From Diphasiastrum complanatum (taxonomy: Eukaryota; Streptophyta; Lycopodiopsida; Lycopodiales; Lycopodiaceae), in the NCBI GenBank assembly GCA_029204225.1, contig CM055103.1, positions 41,809,368 to 41,873,367 on the forward strand: DNA of 64,000 nucleotides, in the 5' to 3' direction. Position numbers and translations under genes: made by a program. The notes under the pieces are model-generated. The model was not told the DNA's origin. It saw only the letters and a list, made by a program, of their open reading frames with translations, and did not search any database. Shown in pieces: positions 34,090 to 44,999 of this stretch. Numbering within the stretch: position 1 is the stretch's first letter; every line of letters starts with the position of its first letter.

Positions 34090-34469
34090 AATACGTGGAT
34101 AATCCACACAGAAGATATCCACGCGTGAACAAGCTTCCAGTCTCGTCCAGTGAACAAACTGAAATTTGCGTGGATTATCCATGCGTGGATTATCCATGCC
34201 AAAACTGCTTTTCGACGCCGCCACCCTTCCCCCCAAACATTTGCCGAAATTTTCAAAATTCAATTTTGTGTGGATTATCCACGCGCATAAATTTTTCGGC
34301 GCCGTGTCAGAAAAACACCGGTAGACTGGTCGGAGGCGTGTTCAAAATTTTTTGGGCGTGGATAATCCACGCGTGGATGTTCCACGCAAACAAAATTTCG
34401 GATAATCGACTAAGTGTTGGGTCTCGCTTGGATACTTTGCGTGGATAAACACAAAGTTTTCTAGTTGTG
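34090..34469. repeat. Right subterminal repeat array of the CACTA element
   Basis: About eleven GTGGAT or ATCCAC half sites occur, including GCGTGGATAATCCACGCGTGG and GTGTGGATTATCCACGC, ending in GCGTGGATAAACAC and the terminal TTTTCTAGTTGTG. The same palindrome dominates the left array. Confidence 0.93.
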
Positions 34470-34876
34470 GACGAGTGTACAAAGAAGGTGGCATGGAGCC
34501 GTTGTGCCGTCTGGATTAGATTGTGGTGTCTCTGTCATTGTCAAGTAGTTGCACAATACACGCAGTGATTGTGAGAAGGCTTTGACTATTCGGAGTTGAA
34601 CATGTCGTCGTCGTTAGTCGATAAAGATGGGTTACTCAGGTGAGTCGACAAGTCGGACATCCCAATAAGTTAGACAACTCTACTAGTTGAGTGAGTCGAC
34701 AAGTCAGTCCTCCCAATAAGTCGGGCAAGTCGACAAGTCGGATGACCCTTTCATGCCTGTCTTTGATAACAAGGTATTTCTGTAGACTGTGCGACAATGC
34801 AAGTGAAATTGCAGCAATATGAGTGGAACTAGATTAACATGGGATTTAGGAGAGTAGAGGAATAAATCCAAACCCG
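34470..34876. repeat. Flank with three GTCGACAAGTCGG direct repeats
   Basis: GAGTCGACAAGTCGG-type units occur near 34642, 34693 and 34726, two of them preceding CCCAATAAGT. This is immediately downstream, in the minus sense, of a copia polypurine tract, so it may be part of an eroded 3' LTR, but no matching LTR was found. Confidence 0.55.
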
Positions 34877-34901
34877 CCCCCCCCCCCCCCCCCCCCCCCC
34901 C
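34877..34901 (-). other. Expanded polypurine tract (25 G on the minus strand)
   Basis: The minus strand reads TTTAGATTAAG and then a run of G. It lies just past the copia RNase H frame, where the polypurine tract should be. The run is far longer than usual for such a site and may partly reflect slippage or assembly uncertainty. Confidence 0.6.
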
Positions 34902-36006
34902 TTAATCTAAATTCGTGAATGCATTGATCTTCAGACTAAGCAATGCACAAAATTTTTTGTGTGCATAAATGCTCAATCCCTTGGTAAACACATCTACAAT
35001 CATGTCTTGCGTTCGACAGTACGTTAGGCTTACCTTGACATAGTGATATCGAATCTCAATGTGCTTACTCCTAGCATGAAATCTGGGGTTGGCCGATAAG
35101 CCAATAACACTCTGATTATCACAAAATACAATTGTCGAGGTGTACTGACTCAGACTAATATATGACAATAAATTTCTCAACCAAAATGCTTCTTTAATAG
35201 CCTGAGAAGCAACAATGTACTCTGCTTTTGTAGAGAAAAAAGCAATTGAGTTTCACTTACGATTGTTCCAAGAGATAGGACCACCATTGAGGAAGAATGT
35301 AAATCTAGATGTGGATTTATAAATATCTACATCTCCTCCCCATCTTGCATCAGAATATCCACTGAGCCGATGGAGATTGTTGTTGTCGACTTCCCCATAG
35401 TAGATGCACTGGTCCGTTGTAGCTCATATATATCTCATGACTCTTATAAGAGCCTTCCAATGGGTGATGCCAGGATTAGCCATGAATTGGCTTAGTGAGC
35501 TGAATACAAAAGCGATATCAGGTCTTGTGCAGACCATGGCATACATGAGAGATCCAAGTATCGATTGAAATGGATATTCTTTCATCTGCTCCTCTTCCTG
35601 CTTGGTTTGAGGACATTGGTCCTTCAACAATCGCAGGTTTGGATCCATCGGTGAGTGAGCTAATATACAATTGATCAGATTATATCTGTAAGAGTATTGT
35701 GAAGATACCTTTGCTGAGTGATATAAATCAATTGTCTCGCTCTGTCTCTCTGAATTTGAATACTCATACAGTAGTGAGCTTTGCCCATATCGGTCATGTC
35801 GAATTCGGAAGACAACATCTATTTAGCATCTCTCACCTAATCGGTACTGTTGCTGAAAAGCAATGTATCGTCAACATACAAGGTGATGATAATGAAATGA
35901 TGCTGCACTAACTTGAATAAACATTGGAATCGGCAGTGCTTGGTTGGAAACCATGTTGGATGAGGAATGTGTTGATCCTCTGAAACCAAGCTCTTGTTGA
36001 TTGCTT
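34902..36006 (-). pseudogene. Copia RT and RNase H fragment (module 2)
   Basis: The minus strand reads, in broken frames, KQSTRAWFQRINTFLIQHGF, then TLYVDDTLLFSNS (catalytic YVDD), FDMTDMGKAHYCM and PFQSILGSLMYAMVCTRPDI. RNase H follows, ending FHARSKHIEIRYHYVK and TQDMIVDVFTKGLS. The fragment starts abruptly at KQS, as in module 1, so the upstream half of pol is missing. Several stops and frameshifts interrupt it. It runs head-to-head with the LTR and gag start to its right. Confidence 0.85.
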
Positions 36007-36190
36007 CGATTATGTTTTAAGTTTGGGTCAATTTCACCATGTATATTGGCACCACGCAATATTAATTTGCGCCACTCAACATTGTTTTCTCTCAAAGTTT
36101 GAATAATAGGCTTTCCAAGTTTATAAAGCATCATAATATAATTTTTTGTAAGGTTTTTGCCTTGAGTAGGCCCAAAAAGTTTGTACATGG
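36007..36190. other. Module junction of unknown origin
   Basis: About 180 bp between the RT fragment and the LTR-like region, shared with module 1 (about 7450-7630). It is open on the minus strand but resembles no copia domain. Confidence 0.5.
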
Positions 36191-37076
36191 GACCCTAGGG
36201 GGGAATTTCACATGCTACCAACTATAGGTTGGAACTTTATCAATTTTCATGTTGAAGAGGAGCGAACATTTTCTAGCATGGAAATTTGTGGACCAAGGCG
36301 AATCATTGCATGAAGAGAGAATATGAAAACCCATGCATAGAATGTGCATGCTTGAGTCTTAGCATGTGGGACACCTACACTGACACTTGGGAAGCCATGC
36401 ACATGACAAATCATTTGCTCTAAACTATAAAAGAGACCCTCCTCCTCCCAATGGGCGCACTTCCTGTGGAGAGGTCTTTCTCACATATCATAGTGGTCTT
36501 TGCTTTCATGCATGGTGAAGTTTCTTGCTCATTAATGCTAGTGTTATGCTATCCAATTATTCTTCTAGATTGATGGGTGTTGGATCTTGCTTCTTTCATT
36601 GTAATCTTGCTAATATTATGTTCTTTGTGCTGAGAGTTTGTGGGCAGCAAGTACTCAACATCCATTCAGCCTAATTGAAGGAGCAATATTATAGTTTTTG
36701 ATGCTAGAATGCTTTCTATAGCATCCACCATCATTATAGATCATATTGCAAGTTCTTTTGTGAGTATAATGTGATTTTCCTACTCACGTTCTCTTTATCT
36801 TCTCCGTTGTCCACCATAGCCGGGAAGATCCAATTGCTACATAAGGCTGACTAATTCATTGCATGTCAACAAATTCACCATTTGCTAGTAATTTACTAAT
36901 GCATGTGCAAGTATTAGTCCATGCATGTTGCATGCATGTCTCCAGAATTTTTAAGATTGCTTGCATGTTGAATGCATGTTGTTAGTTTTGAGCTATTTTG
37001 AGTTGTAGAAGACCATCAAGGATTTCTAGGTTGGTAAACCTTGATTTCTAGCTATTTCTATTTTCAATCTCTAACA
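36191..37076 (+). repeat. LTR-like region of module 2
   Basis: This segment precedes a primer site and gag start. It contains a TATA box (TATAAAAG at 36426-36433) and ends CAATCTCTAACA. Module 1 holds its inverted copy. The left limit is estimated, because no second LTR is present to define it. Confidence 0.65.
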
Positions 37077-37078
37077 AG

Positions 37079-37090
37079 TGGTATTAGAGC
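37079..37090 (+). other. Primer-binding site of module 2
   Basis: TGGTATTAGAGC, identical to the variant in module 1, lies two bases past the presumed LTR end and one base before the gag ATG. Confidence 0.75.
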
Positions 37091-37091
37091 A

Positions 37092-37445
37092 ATGGCTTAT
37101 ACAGCTACTTTTCAAGCAAAGATAATGATTTTAGATGGATCCAATTATCCTGCATGGAGATCAAAGACTCGATTGATCTTGCAAGCTGAGAAGTTGTGGC
37201 CTTATGTTGATGGGACCACTCCCAAACCAGATGCACCTGATGGAATAAATACTAGAGCTTATAAAGAAGATTAAAAAAACCTTCAAACATGGTTGGATAC
37301 AGATTCAAAAGCTAAATAATTACTTCCCAAACCATTACGGAGGATATCTTTCTCATTGTTGCTGATTTTGCTACAACAAAAGAGATGTGGGATGAACTTG
37401 CTCGGAGATTTGAGTCCAAATCACAAACTCAAACCTTATATCAAA
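37092..37445 (+). pseudogene. Copia Gag fragment (module 2)
   Basis: It starts at MAYTATFQAKIMILDG and covers the UBN2-type N-terminus (LWPYVDGTTPKPDAPDG). A frameshift near 37270 is followed in other frames by further Gag sequence (TTKEMWDELARRFESKSQTQ). It ends where an unrelated minus-strand copia fragment begins. Confidence 0.8.
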
Positions 37446-37740
37446 GATCTTGCATCTTGAATTCTCTTCCAAGTGCAATTTTGGTTTCTTCAACTAAATT
37501 GATAAAAATTCCTGTTAGGATAATATCATCAACATAAATGAGAAGAATGACAATATCACTATCATAGAACTTGACATACAAGGAAGGATCATAGTTACTA
37601 AGATTGAATCCTAGTGAGATAAGAAAAGTGTTAAGTCGAGAATACCACGATCTTGGTGCTTGCTTTAGTGCATAGAGACTTTTGAAGAGATTGACTTTGA
37701 CAAAGCTTTTAATTGCATCAACTGAAATTACCTCCTCTTG
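37441..37740 (-). pseudogene. Copia reverse transcriptase fragment, different family
   Basis: The minus strand reads NLFKSLYALKQAPRSWYSRL and VILLIYVDDIILTG, with the catalytic YVDD, then GREFKMQDL. It is more conserved than the module RT and not in their frame. It is truncated at both ends, against module 2 gag and against the LINE. Confidence 0.85.
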
Positions 37741-37744
37741 AGTT

Positions 37745-38975
37745 GCTCTTCTGTTGGTTTCCTTGATTACATCATCAATATTATTCGAGCACTCTTCTCC
37801 TTGGCAACGTCTTTCATCGTATTTCAAGGTGCGCTTTCTCCCACTTTTACTATTTCTTGTGGCATTAGACAAGGGTGTCTCCTTTCCCCTCCCTCTTTGT
37901 TATTGCCACCAAACCGCTTATTTTTCATTTTCATAGGCTAATTGCCTCTTCTTCCTTTAGCCCTTTTATCTTCCGTGATGTTCTCCTTGGACCTCAGCTC
38001 TTTGTTGATGATTTGGCATATGGTATTGAGCTCCATCAACCCTTTGCTTCCCTCTTGCTCCTAGAGCTCATATGTTTCTGCTCTTTTTGTACGTCATTCA
38101 ACATGAAATCATTTTCAGATATCTAGGTTTTCATCTGGGAGCCTCTCTGTCTAATAGAGATTGTTTTAACTAGATTATTGCGAGAATTAGATCCACAATT
38201 CTTCTGACTCCTAGAGTCATAGTTCTCAAACACATCATCTCTTCTTACTTCACACACTTCCTTTTCATTTGGTTTCTCCCTCCTTCCTACTCGCAAATTT
38301 TTGAGACCTTTAGAAAATTTCTCTAGGATATGGCCCTAGCTTGCTAAACTGGGATATTTGCTTGTCCCCCAAAAGATTGGTTGGGTTGGGGCTTCTCAAC
38401 CCCTCTATCACCTCCCTCACTCGTTTGTATAGACATATTAATTCCAGCTTCGGCTATCCCCAGCCTTGGGCTTTGATGATGATGGCCACTCTTCATCCTT
38501 TATCTTCTTCAATAGATGATACCTCTCTCTTCTATTTCCTAGAGCTCACCCGCTCCACTTTCCTATTCTCCACCTCCCTCTCTCATATGTTTAACTCCAT
38601 CCTCAAATTCCTTCTTTCTATGCATGAGCTCACTACCTGAACCAGTGGCAGTTCTATTCCTCTCGAGTCCCTCTGGTTCTCCAAAGCTATCACCTTCAAT
38701 TTGAAACCTCTTGTTCAAATTGAAAAAAGACTTTGCAAGAATCTTATCCGAAAAGGCATTATTACTTGGGAACAAATCATGAACCATATCTACTCCCTCA
38801 GTCTATCTCGACTCATGACTGATCTCAGCCTCTCCCCCCTGTGAAGCACATTTTTTCTCATTCGCCTTCTCTCATGGAGACCTCGCCCCTCTCTCCACAT
38901 CGGACTGTGACAACAAGTGGCTCTTTAAAGCACTGGACAAATCGGGCAAGATACCCTACTCATCTATCTACTATG
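37745..38975 (+). pseudogene. LINE reverse transcriptase fragment (5' part of split element)
   Basis: The plus strand reads non-LTR RT motifs: ISCGIRQGCLLSP, then, after a frame change, LFVIATKPLIFHFH and the catalytic-box-like QLFVDDLAYG. Further C-terminal RT sequence follows (GFHLGASLSN.., NWDICLSPKRLVGLGLLN). Frames are broken repeatedly. The sequence is cut at CTATG by copia copy B and resumes at 44063. Confidence 0.8.
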
Positions 38976-39795
38976 TGTGAGAACTTGGCAAAAATCTAGC
39001 TTGGTATTTTTTATGATAGAAGTTTGTAAGTGAATCTCACATGTGTGGAGGATGTTCCCACGTGTGGAGAATTTTAAAGTAAATCAAAACGTTTGATATA
39101 GGGGTCTCAAAGAATTTCATAGTCAAGCATTTAGGTGTAGGATGTTGATAGGGTCAAATTTGGCATAGATGGCAAATTATCCATTTCCACTTGTAATGCC
39201 AATATTGAGCCAAAATAGAGCCAAACTTGTGCCAATTAGAGTGTAGACAAGTGTCATGCTTTTGTTTGATGAAGCTTAAGAGGTCCAATAGGATTTAGAG
39301 GTGGAACCTTGTGAGGTCCAATAGAAAATTGAGGTGTGCTTGAATATAGTCCAATAGAATTTAGAGGTGCATGGATCAATGGTCCAATAGGATTAAGAGG
39401 TGGCAAAGTGTGATCCAATCATAAAAAAGCATAGTGGTAGCTCATGAATCTATTAGTATCATTGTACTCCTCCTTTTGGATCTAATTGATTTTGAGATTG
39501 AGTGGATTTTGAGTGTCATTGAATTTCTAGCTTTCTCTCTCTACCCGAGAGCTCATGATGGTTTTTCTCTCTCTACCCGAGGAGAGCAGCTTGTTTTTAC
39601 TTAGAATACTTTTGGAACACTTCCCATACGTGTGAGTGAGAGTTGGAAGTGATTGAATGCATGTAGTAGTGTGTTTTTGCCATAGAATCAAAGATAGATC
39701 TTGAATCTCAATCTAGTCTTGATCTTGGTGCATCTACACACCTTAGGAGATCACAAGTACATGTAGTGGACAATCCACACGTGTGAAATTCAACA
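38976..39795 (+). repeat. 5' LTR of copia copy B
   Basis: 820 bp, TGTGAGAACTTGG to GAAATTCAACA, directly followed by the primer-binding site. Confidence 0.97.
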
Positions 39796-39808
39796 TGGTA
39801 TCAGAGCC
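39796..39808 (+). other. Primer-binding site of copia copy B
   Basis: TGGTATCAGAGCC, complementary to initiator methionine tRNA, immediately adjoining the LTR. Confidence 0.95.
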
Positions 39809-40545
39809 TACCTAAGGTTACCATGCATTTTGATCCATTTGAGTGAAAACTATTCATCAATCTTGAGCTAGAAATTGTCAAGGCCCATTTTCCTAGCTAT
39901 CTTGTTCAATTTTGGATCAAAAGAGATCAAAAGGACATTGATTGGGTCTGAGCTGTACTGTACGGAATCAGGTGCTCAGACACGTGTGAGGAACATCCAA
40001 TTTCAGTTTGGGAGTTCTCTTTCATGTTTGATCCAAAAATCTTGCTAGATAGCTTGTTTTGAAGCTATTTTTGTCTAGTTTCTGATGCAATCATTTCATT
40101 CCATTTGGTTGAGCCAATCAAAAGTTATAAGCTTTTGAAGAGGGTTAGGTAGGGCACCTAGACCTGGGTGGACACATTTGGTTTGGTCAAGAGATTGCTT
40201 GTTTGATCCAAAATCACAGTTGAATGCTTACCAATCTCATCTATATGTGATCTAGGCAATGTTTTGAGATCTTAGCCATTTTGTTTCAATATCATTGTAT
40301 TTGAGTCAAATTTGGTTTCTTAGTGTATTTCACACGTGCTAAGAGTGTTTGATCCTAACTTTGCCCATACTCCATCATTTGAAAGAAGTAGATCTAGTTT
40401 TGGAGAGATTGAGATAGCTAGTGAGAATCATCTCACAGTTTGTTGCAAGATCTTGCATAGGAGATGGTAGCACACCATTATTGGATCCTATAGTGAGAGA
40501 GAAACAACATTTTTTGTTCATCACTTTTATTTATCTCCACTTTAC

Positions 40546-41973
40546 ATGACTTCAATGAGCTCATACTTGTTGCAACCAAGTGAGAGATTGTCTACTTCCA
40601 ATTATTCAATATGGAAGTTGAGGATGGAGTCCATCTTGATACTCCAAGATGTGATGGACATTGTACTTGGGATTGAGGAGGAGCCTCAAGTCCTTCAAGA
40701 AGTACAAAAATACAAGAAGAGAGCTAGGATGGCTCTCCACTACATTAAGATGAATGTCTCTAATGAGATATTGAGGGAGATTGGTGATTGTTCTACATCC
40801 AAGGAAGCTTGGGATTGTCTCAAGTCCATCTATGAGGCTAAGAACACCTCTAGGCTCCTCACTCTTAGAAATCAAATATTCCAAAGTAGTCAAAAGAGTG
40901 ATGAGAGTGCATCTAATTATGTTTTGAGAGTCAAGGATATTCATAGGGAGCTTGCATGTATTGGTGACTCAATCAATCAAAGTGAGCTAGTCCAAGTCAT
41001 TCTCAATGGCTTGAGAGATGAATATGACAACCTTGTCCAATCCTATGCCATTAAGGAGGAGCTACCAAGTTTGGAGGCCCTTCAAAGTGTGCTTATTTCT
41101 GAAGAATCAAGACAAGAGTACAAACTCTTGAGGATGGACAAGCTATCACTCAATCATGATGATGGCAAAGTTCTATTTGCCAAGCACAAAGAGAGGAGTA
41201 AGAAGCAACACCATCACTTCTCTAATGACAAAGCTAAAGACCAAGATGGAGAGGAGGAGGATACCTCTCATGCTTCTAATTCAAATCTCAAGAAGAAGAT
41301 GATCAAGTGCTTTTATTGTGGCAAGAAAGGCCATTATGCCACCAATTGCTTCAAGAAGAAGAATCAACTCAATCAAGCCAACATCACCAATGAGAAAGAA
41401 GACTATATTGCAAGTGATGGAGAAGGCTCTCTTATGGCATCAAGCTTCTCCTCTTCCACCTTCAACAAGGATGACTCATGGTATATTGATAGTGGAGCAT
41501 CTTCACATATGTGTGGCTCCAAGAACTTTTTTTCATCTATTATGCCTTATGATGGAGTCAAGAAGACCATATACTTTGCAAGTAAGCATGAGTGCAATAT
41601 TGAAGGAGTAGGGATTATTCCCTTGAAGCTTGCATCTTCTAAAGATCTCTTTCTCAACAATGTTCTTTTTGTCCCAAAGCTTACAAAGAACATCTTAAGT
41701 GTTGGCCAACTTCTTGATAGTGGCTTTGATGTCAATTTCAATATTGACAATTGTGTGATTAAGAAGGATGGTGAGATCCTTGCATATGGATCAAGATTTG
41801 AAGGCATCTACAAATTTGATCCAAGTGAGACTACAAACTCTCTTGATGTTTCTTATATTTCCAATATTTCAAAGGAGGAGGATTACACAAGATGCACATA
41901 TCTTCTCTCTTCAAGTATTATGGTGTATGCTTATTCCTTATTATTCAAAGCATATGTTGAGAAGAAATTCTAA
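40546..41973 (+). CDS. Gag-protease polyprotein of copia copy B
   Basis: 475 residues, apparently intact, starting at ATG after a 737-bp leader. The copia Gag domain (UBN2 type) covers about residues 1-190, and a basic linker follows. The CCHC knuckle CFYCGKKGHYATNC is at 255-268. The aspartic protease motif WYIDSGASSHM has its catalytic Asp at 315. After the protease comes FVPKLTKNILSVGQLLDSGF, then a TAA stop where copy A reads on. It could still form particles and process itself, with reverse transcription supplied in trans. That is inference from its open frame. Confidence 0.9.
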   Translation: MTSMSSYLLQPSERLSTSNYSIWKLRMESILILQDVMDIVLGIEEEPQVLQEVQKYKKRARMALHYIKMNVSNEILREIGDCSTSKEAWDCLKSIYEAKNTSRLLTLRNQIFQSSQKSDESASNYVLRVKDIHRELACIGDSINQSELVQVILNGLRDEYDNLVQSYAIKEELPSLEALQSVLISEESRQEYKLLRMDKLSLNHDDGKVLFAKHKERSKKQHHHFSNDKAKDQDGEEEDTSHASNSNLKKKMIKCFYCGKKGHYATNCFKKKNQLNQANITNEKEDYIASDGEGSLMASSFSSSTFNKDDSWYIDSGASSHMCGSKNFFSSIMPYDGVKKTIYFASKHECNIEGVGIIPLKLASSKDLFLNNVLFVPKLTKNILSVGQLLDSGFDVNFNIDNCVIKKDGEILAYGSRFEGIYKFDPSETTNSLDVSYISNISKEEDYTRCTYLLSSSIMVYAYSLLFKAYVEKKF

Positions 41974-43119
41974 TTGAAGATCAAAGCTTTGAGGAGTATT
42001 GGAGATCTTGAAGGAATAGCACCATATGAAGTTTTATTTAAGATGAAGCCTAAGGTTGATCACCTTAGTGAACTTGGTAGTGCTTGCTTTGCATATATTC
42101 CATTGGAAACAAGAAGGAAGGATGATCCAAGCTCATGGATCATGATTGGATACTCATCCATAAAGGAGGCCTTTAGCGTCTTTACACTCTCTATTTCAAA
42201 TGTGATGGTGAATAGAGATGTCATATTGCATGAAGATTCAATCTTGGTAGTGGCCGAGATCAAGGCTTCTCAAGAAGCATCACAAGTTATCCTTTTTGAA
42301 GGTATTCAAGTTATGATGGGGCCAATGTGTGAGGAGGAGTTTCTTCTTCATATGATTTCAAGAAGATCTTCAAGATGCATGGCCGAGTCTTTATGGCTCA
42401 CCTTACATGGCAAAGAGGGGCATATTTCAGGTTGTATCTACTACAACACATTCATATATGCTTCTCTTCCTTTGCTTGAAATGCTATCTTGCTTCATTGA
42501 ATTTTTTGGATCTCAAAGTTCAAGAAAAGCTATACTAGTTTTGTATGATGCTTATGGTATGGACATGTTTCTTGTCATTATTGACTTAGATGTGTTTCCA
42601 ATACTTTTTAAAAGCAAGATATTGTATTGTCAAAAGTATGCTCTTGGTTCTATCAAGAACAAGATTGAGCTTGCTACTCACTTTTTTGAAAATCATGTTT
42701 TCACATGTTTTGAGGCGAATTGTAAACTCCTGTTGAGATTAAGTGAAGCATCCAAAGTGGACACTTACATCCTTGAGAGAGTAACTAGCCTAAAAAAGAT
42801 CAAGATAGTCTTCGATATCAAGATTAGATCCATCATGGATATAGTTCATTGTATGTGGACTAGTCAAGCTAGAAAGCATAATCTTGATAATCATCATTGT
42901 TTCACATCTTATGATCTTGATCTCCATGAACCTTATGAGGCTTGGAAGCCTCAGATTTCTCTATTTATGGTGCATCCATCATGCAAGTGGAACTTTCAAG
43001 GCAAAGATCATCATCAAGCATGGAGGAAGCCCATGATAATAGTGGCATATTGGTGGAGCACTCTTCAAAGGCATTGGCAAGAGATCTCTACCAAAGAGAT
43101 CTTATCATGGATATGGTGA
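41974..43119 (+). CDS. Second frame of copy B: integrase tail plus unrecognised sequence
   Basis: It is in frame with the Gag-protease frame after one stop. The first 90 residues or so are the very end of a copia integrase: GIAPYEVLFKMKPKVDHLSE, then DDPSSWIMIGYSSIKEAF and VMVNRDVILHED. The catalytic core that should precede them is missing. The remaining 290 residues or so match no copia domain I know. They contain hydrophobic segments (CIYYNTFIYASLPLLEMLSC) and a His/Trp-rich end. Copy A preserves this region with few changes apart from a 10-bp deletion. It could be acquired sequence or non-coding filler that happens to be open. Confidence 0.6.
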   Translation: MKIKALRSIGDLEGIAPYEVLFKMKPKVDHLSELGSACFAYIPLETRRKDDPSSWIMIGYSSIKEAFSVFTLSISNVMVNRDVILHEDSILVVAEIKASQEASQVILFEGIQVMMGPMCEEEFLLHMISRRSSRCMAESLWLTLHGKEGHISGCIYYNTFIYASLPLLEMLSCFIEFFGSQSSRKAILVLYDAYGMDMFLVIIDLDVFPILFKSKILYCQKYALGSIKNKIELATHFFENHVFTCFEANCKLLLRLSEASKVDTYILERVTSLKKIKIVFDIKIRSIMDIVHCMWTSQARKHNLDNHHCFTSYDLDLHEPYEAWKPQISLFMVHPSCKWNFQGKDHHQAWRKPMIIVAYWWSTLQRHWQEISTKEILSWIW

Positions 43120-43242
43120 GGGTGCTGCTATGATGGATCCCTTGGCTGATCTTCACTTCTTATGCATACCAAAGGATCCACTCAAAAAGATTTACAAACT
43201 TCTCAAGTGATCTAGTACCTTTCCAAGCTATTTTTTGAGGAG

Positions 43243-44062
43243 TGTGAGAAATTGGCAAAAATCTAGCTTGGTATTTTTTATGATAGAAGTTTGTAAGTGA
43301 ATCTCACATGTGTGGAGGGTGTTCCCACGTGTGAAGAATTGTAAAGTGAATCAAAATGTTTGATATAGGGGTCTCATAGAATCTCATAGTCAAGCATTTA
43401 GGTGTAGGATGTTGATAGGGTCAAATTTGGCATAGATGGCAAATTATCCATTTCCACTTGTAATGCCAATATTGAGCCAAAACAGAGCCAAACTTGTGCC
43501 AATTAGAGTGTAGACAAGTGTCATGCTTTTTTTTTATGAAGCTTAAGAGGTCCAATAGGATTTAGAGGTGGAACCTTGTGAGGTCCAATAGAAAATTGAG
43601 GTGTGCTTGAATATAGTCCAATAGAATTTAGAGGTGCATGGATCAATGGTCCAATAGGATTAAGAGGTGGCAAAGTGTGATCCAATCATAGTTAAGCATA
43701 GTGGTAGCTCATGAATCTATTAGTATCATTGTACTCCTCCTTTTGGATCTAATTGATTTTGAGATTGAGTGAATTTTGAGTGTCATTGAATTTCTAGCTT
43801 TCTGTCTCTACCCGAGAGCTCATGATGGTTTTTCTCTCTCTACCCGAGGAGAGCAGGTTGTTTTTACTAAGAATACTTTTGGAACACTTCCCATACGTGT
43901 GAGTGAGAGTTGGAAGTGATTGAATGCATGTAGTAGTGTGTTTTTGCCATAGAATCAAACATAAATCTTGAATCTCAATCTAGTCTTGATCTTGGTGCAT
44001 CTACACACCTTAGGAGATCACAAGTACATGTAGTGGACAATCCACACGTGTGAAATTCAACA
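43243..44062 (+). repeat. 3' LTR of copia copy B
   Basis: 820 bp, TGTGAGAAATTGG to GAAATTCAACA, following a TTGAGGAG purine tract. It is followed by CTGTG and then resumed LINE sequence. Confidence 0.97.
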
Positions 44063-44460
44063 CTGTGGTACCAAAGAATTCTATTTTACCTTTTTGTGGT
44101 TTAACTCCAAGTGGAACCTTTATGATTTTCCCACCTATGGAAGACAAGATTTTGTCATATTCACAAAATCAAACCGGCCAAATATAGAATTTTCTCTCCC
44201 AGGATCCTTCAGCTCGCTCTTCTTGTACGTGCTAATTATAGAGGAAATGTGTCACATGTCTGCTCCAAATGCAAAAAGTTAGATGAAGATGTGGTACAAC
44301 TGTTCTTTCATTATTACATCCCTCTTTGGAAATCAGTGACTAATCTCTTCATTGTGCGACTCCATGTTAGGTTCAAAAGGTTGTCACAATGATCTACTGC
44401 TAAATCATATATTTTTTTGAGGATGACCCTATTTACAATTCTGGATCCTACATTTTCAAT
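44063..44460 (+). pseudogene. LINE C-terminal fragment (3' part of split element)
   Basis: Open and broken frames read FLWFNSKWNLYDFPTYGRQD, and a region resembling the zf-RVT zinc-binding domain of plant LINEs (a Cys-rich segment followed by DEDVVQLFFHYYIPLWKSV). Placed after the fragment left of copy B, it continues the LINE in the expected order, so copy B inserted into this LINE. Confidence 0.7.
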
Positions 44461-44999
44461 GCTACTACTTGTTAGAAACTCGCCTCACTAGGACTGGCTT
44501 TTTGCTCTTAGAAAACATGCTATTTTTGGACTTTATAATGTATCAAGCACTCAACCTCTTAAGCAAGGTTCTATTACTGTGAAGATTTTAGATTTATGGA
44601 TCTTAAATGGATCTACTCAATCCACAAGATGGATTGGATGCATTGCTACCTTCATCTTCATCAATATTAAAAGCTAGAAACTACACAATGTTGATAAGCA
44701 AGTAAGAATATTAGAAAAAAAAAAACTATGTGTTTATGATTCAAATAGCTTCACATGTGTAAATAGCATGTTGTTGTATGGACAAAGAACTGAGATAAAA
44801 GTACAAATTGTAATTAATGCATTGAACACAAAACATGTAAAAGAGAGAGCTACTCAAGCTTGTATGTAAAATCATGAAAAATCTTCAATTCTCTAATTTC
44901 CATTGTGTAGAATGGCTAAAAAAAAAAGCAAATACAAAAAGTGATGAAGCTCATGTTGGTTTGAGCTAAATCTATTAACTAGCTACTCCATCGTATAGT
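44461..44999. other. AT-rich; possible LINE tail
   Basis: The first 200 bp include ILDLWILNGSTQSTRWIGCI, a coding-like phrase compatible with a LINE end. The remainder has A-runs and no frame. Confidence 0.35.

Larger units (their letters stand above)
38976..44062 (+). mobile_element. Non-autonomous Ty1/copia element, copy B, with both LTRs
   Basis: 5087 bp with two 820-bp LTRs that differ at about 20 positions by eye (roughly 2.4%). CTATG on the left and CTGTG on the right look like a target duplication with one change. Primer site, gag, CCHC knuckle and protease motif are present. The integrase core, RT and RNase H are absent and replaced by unrecognised sequence. Copy A has the same arrangement, so the deletion predates both. 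It sits inside a LINE. Confidence 0.95.
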
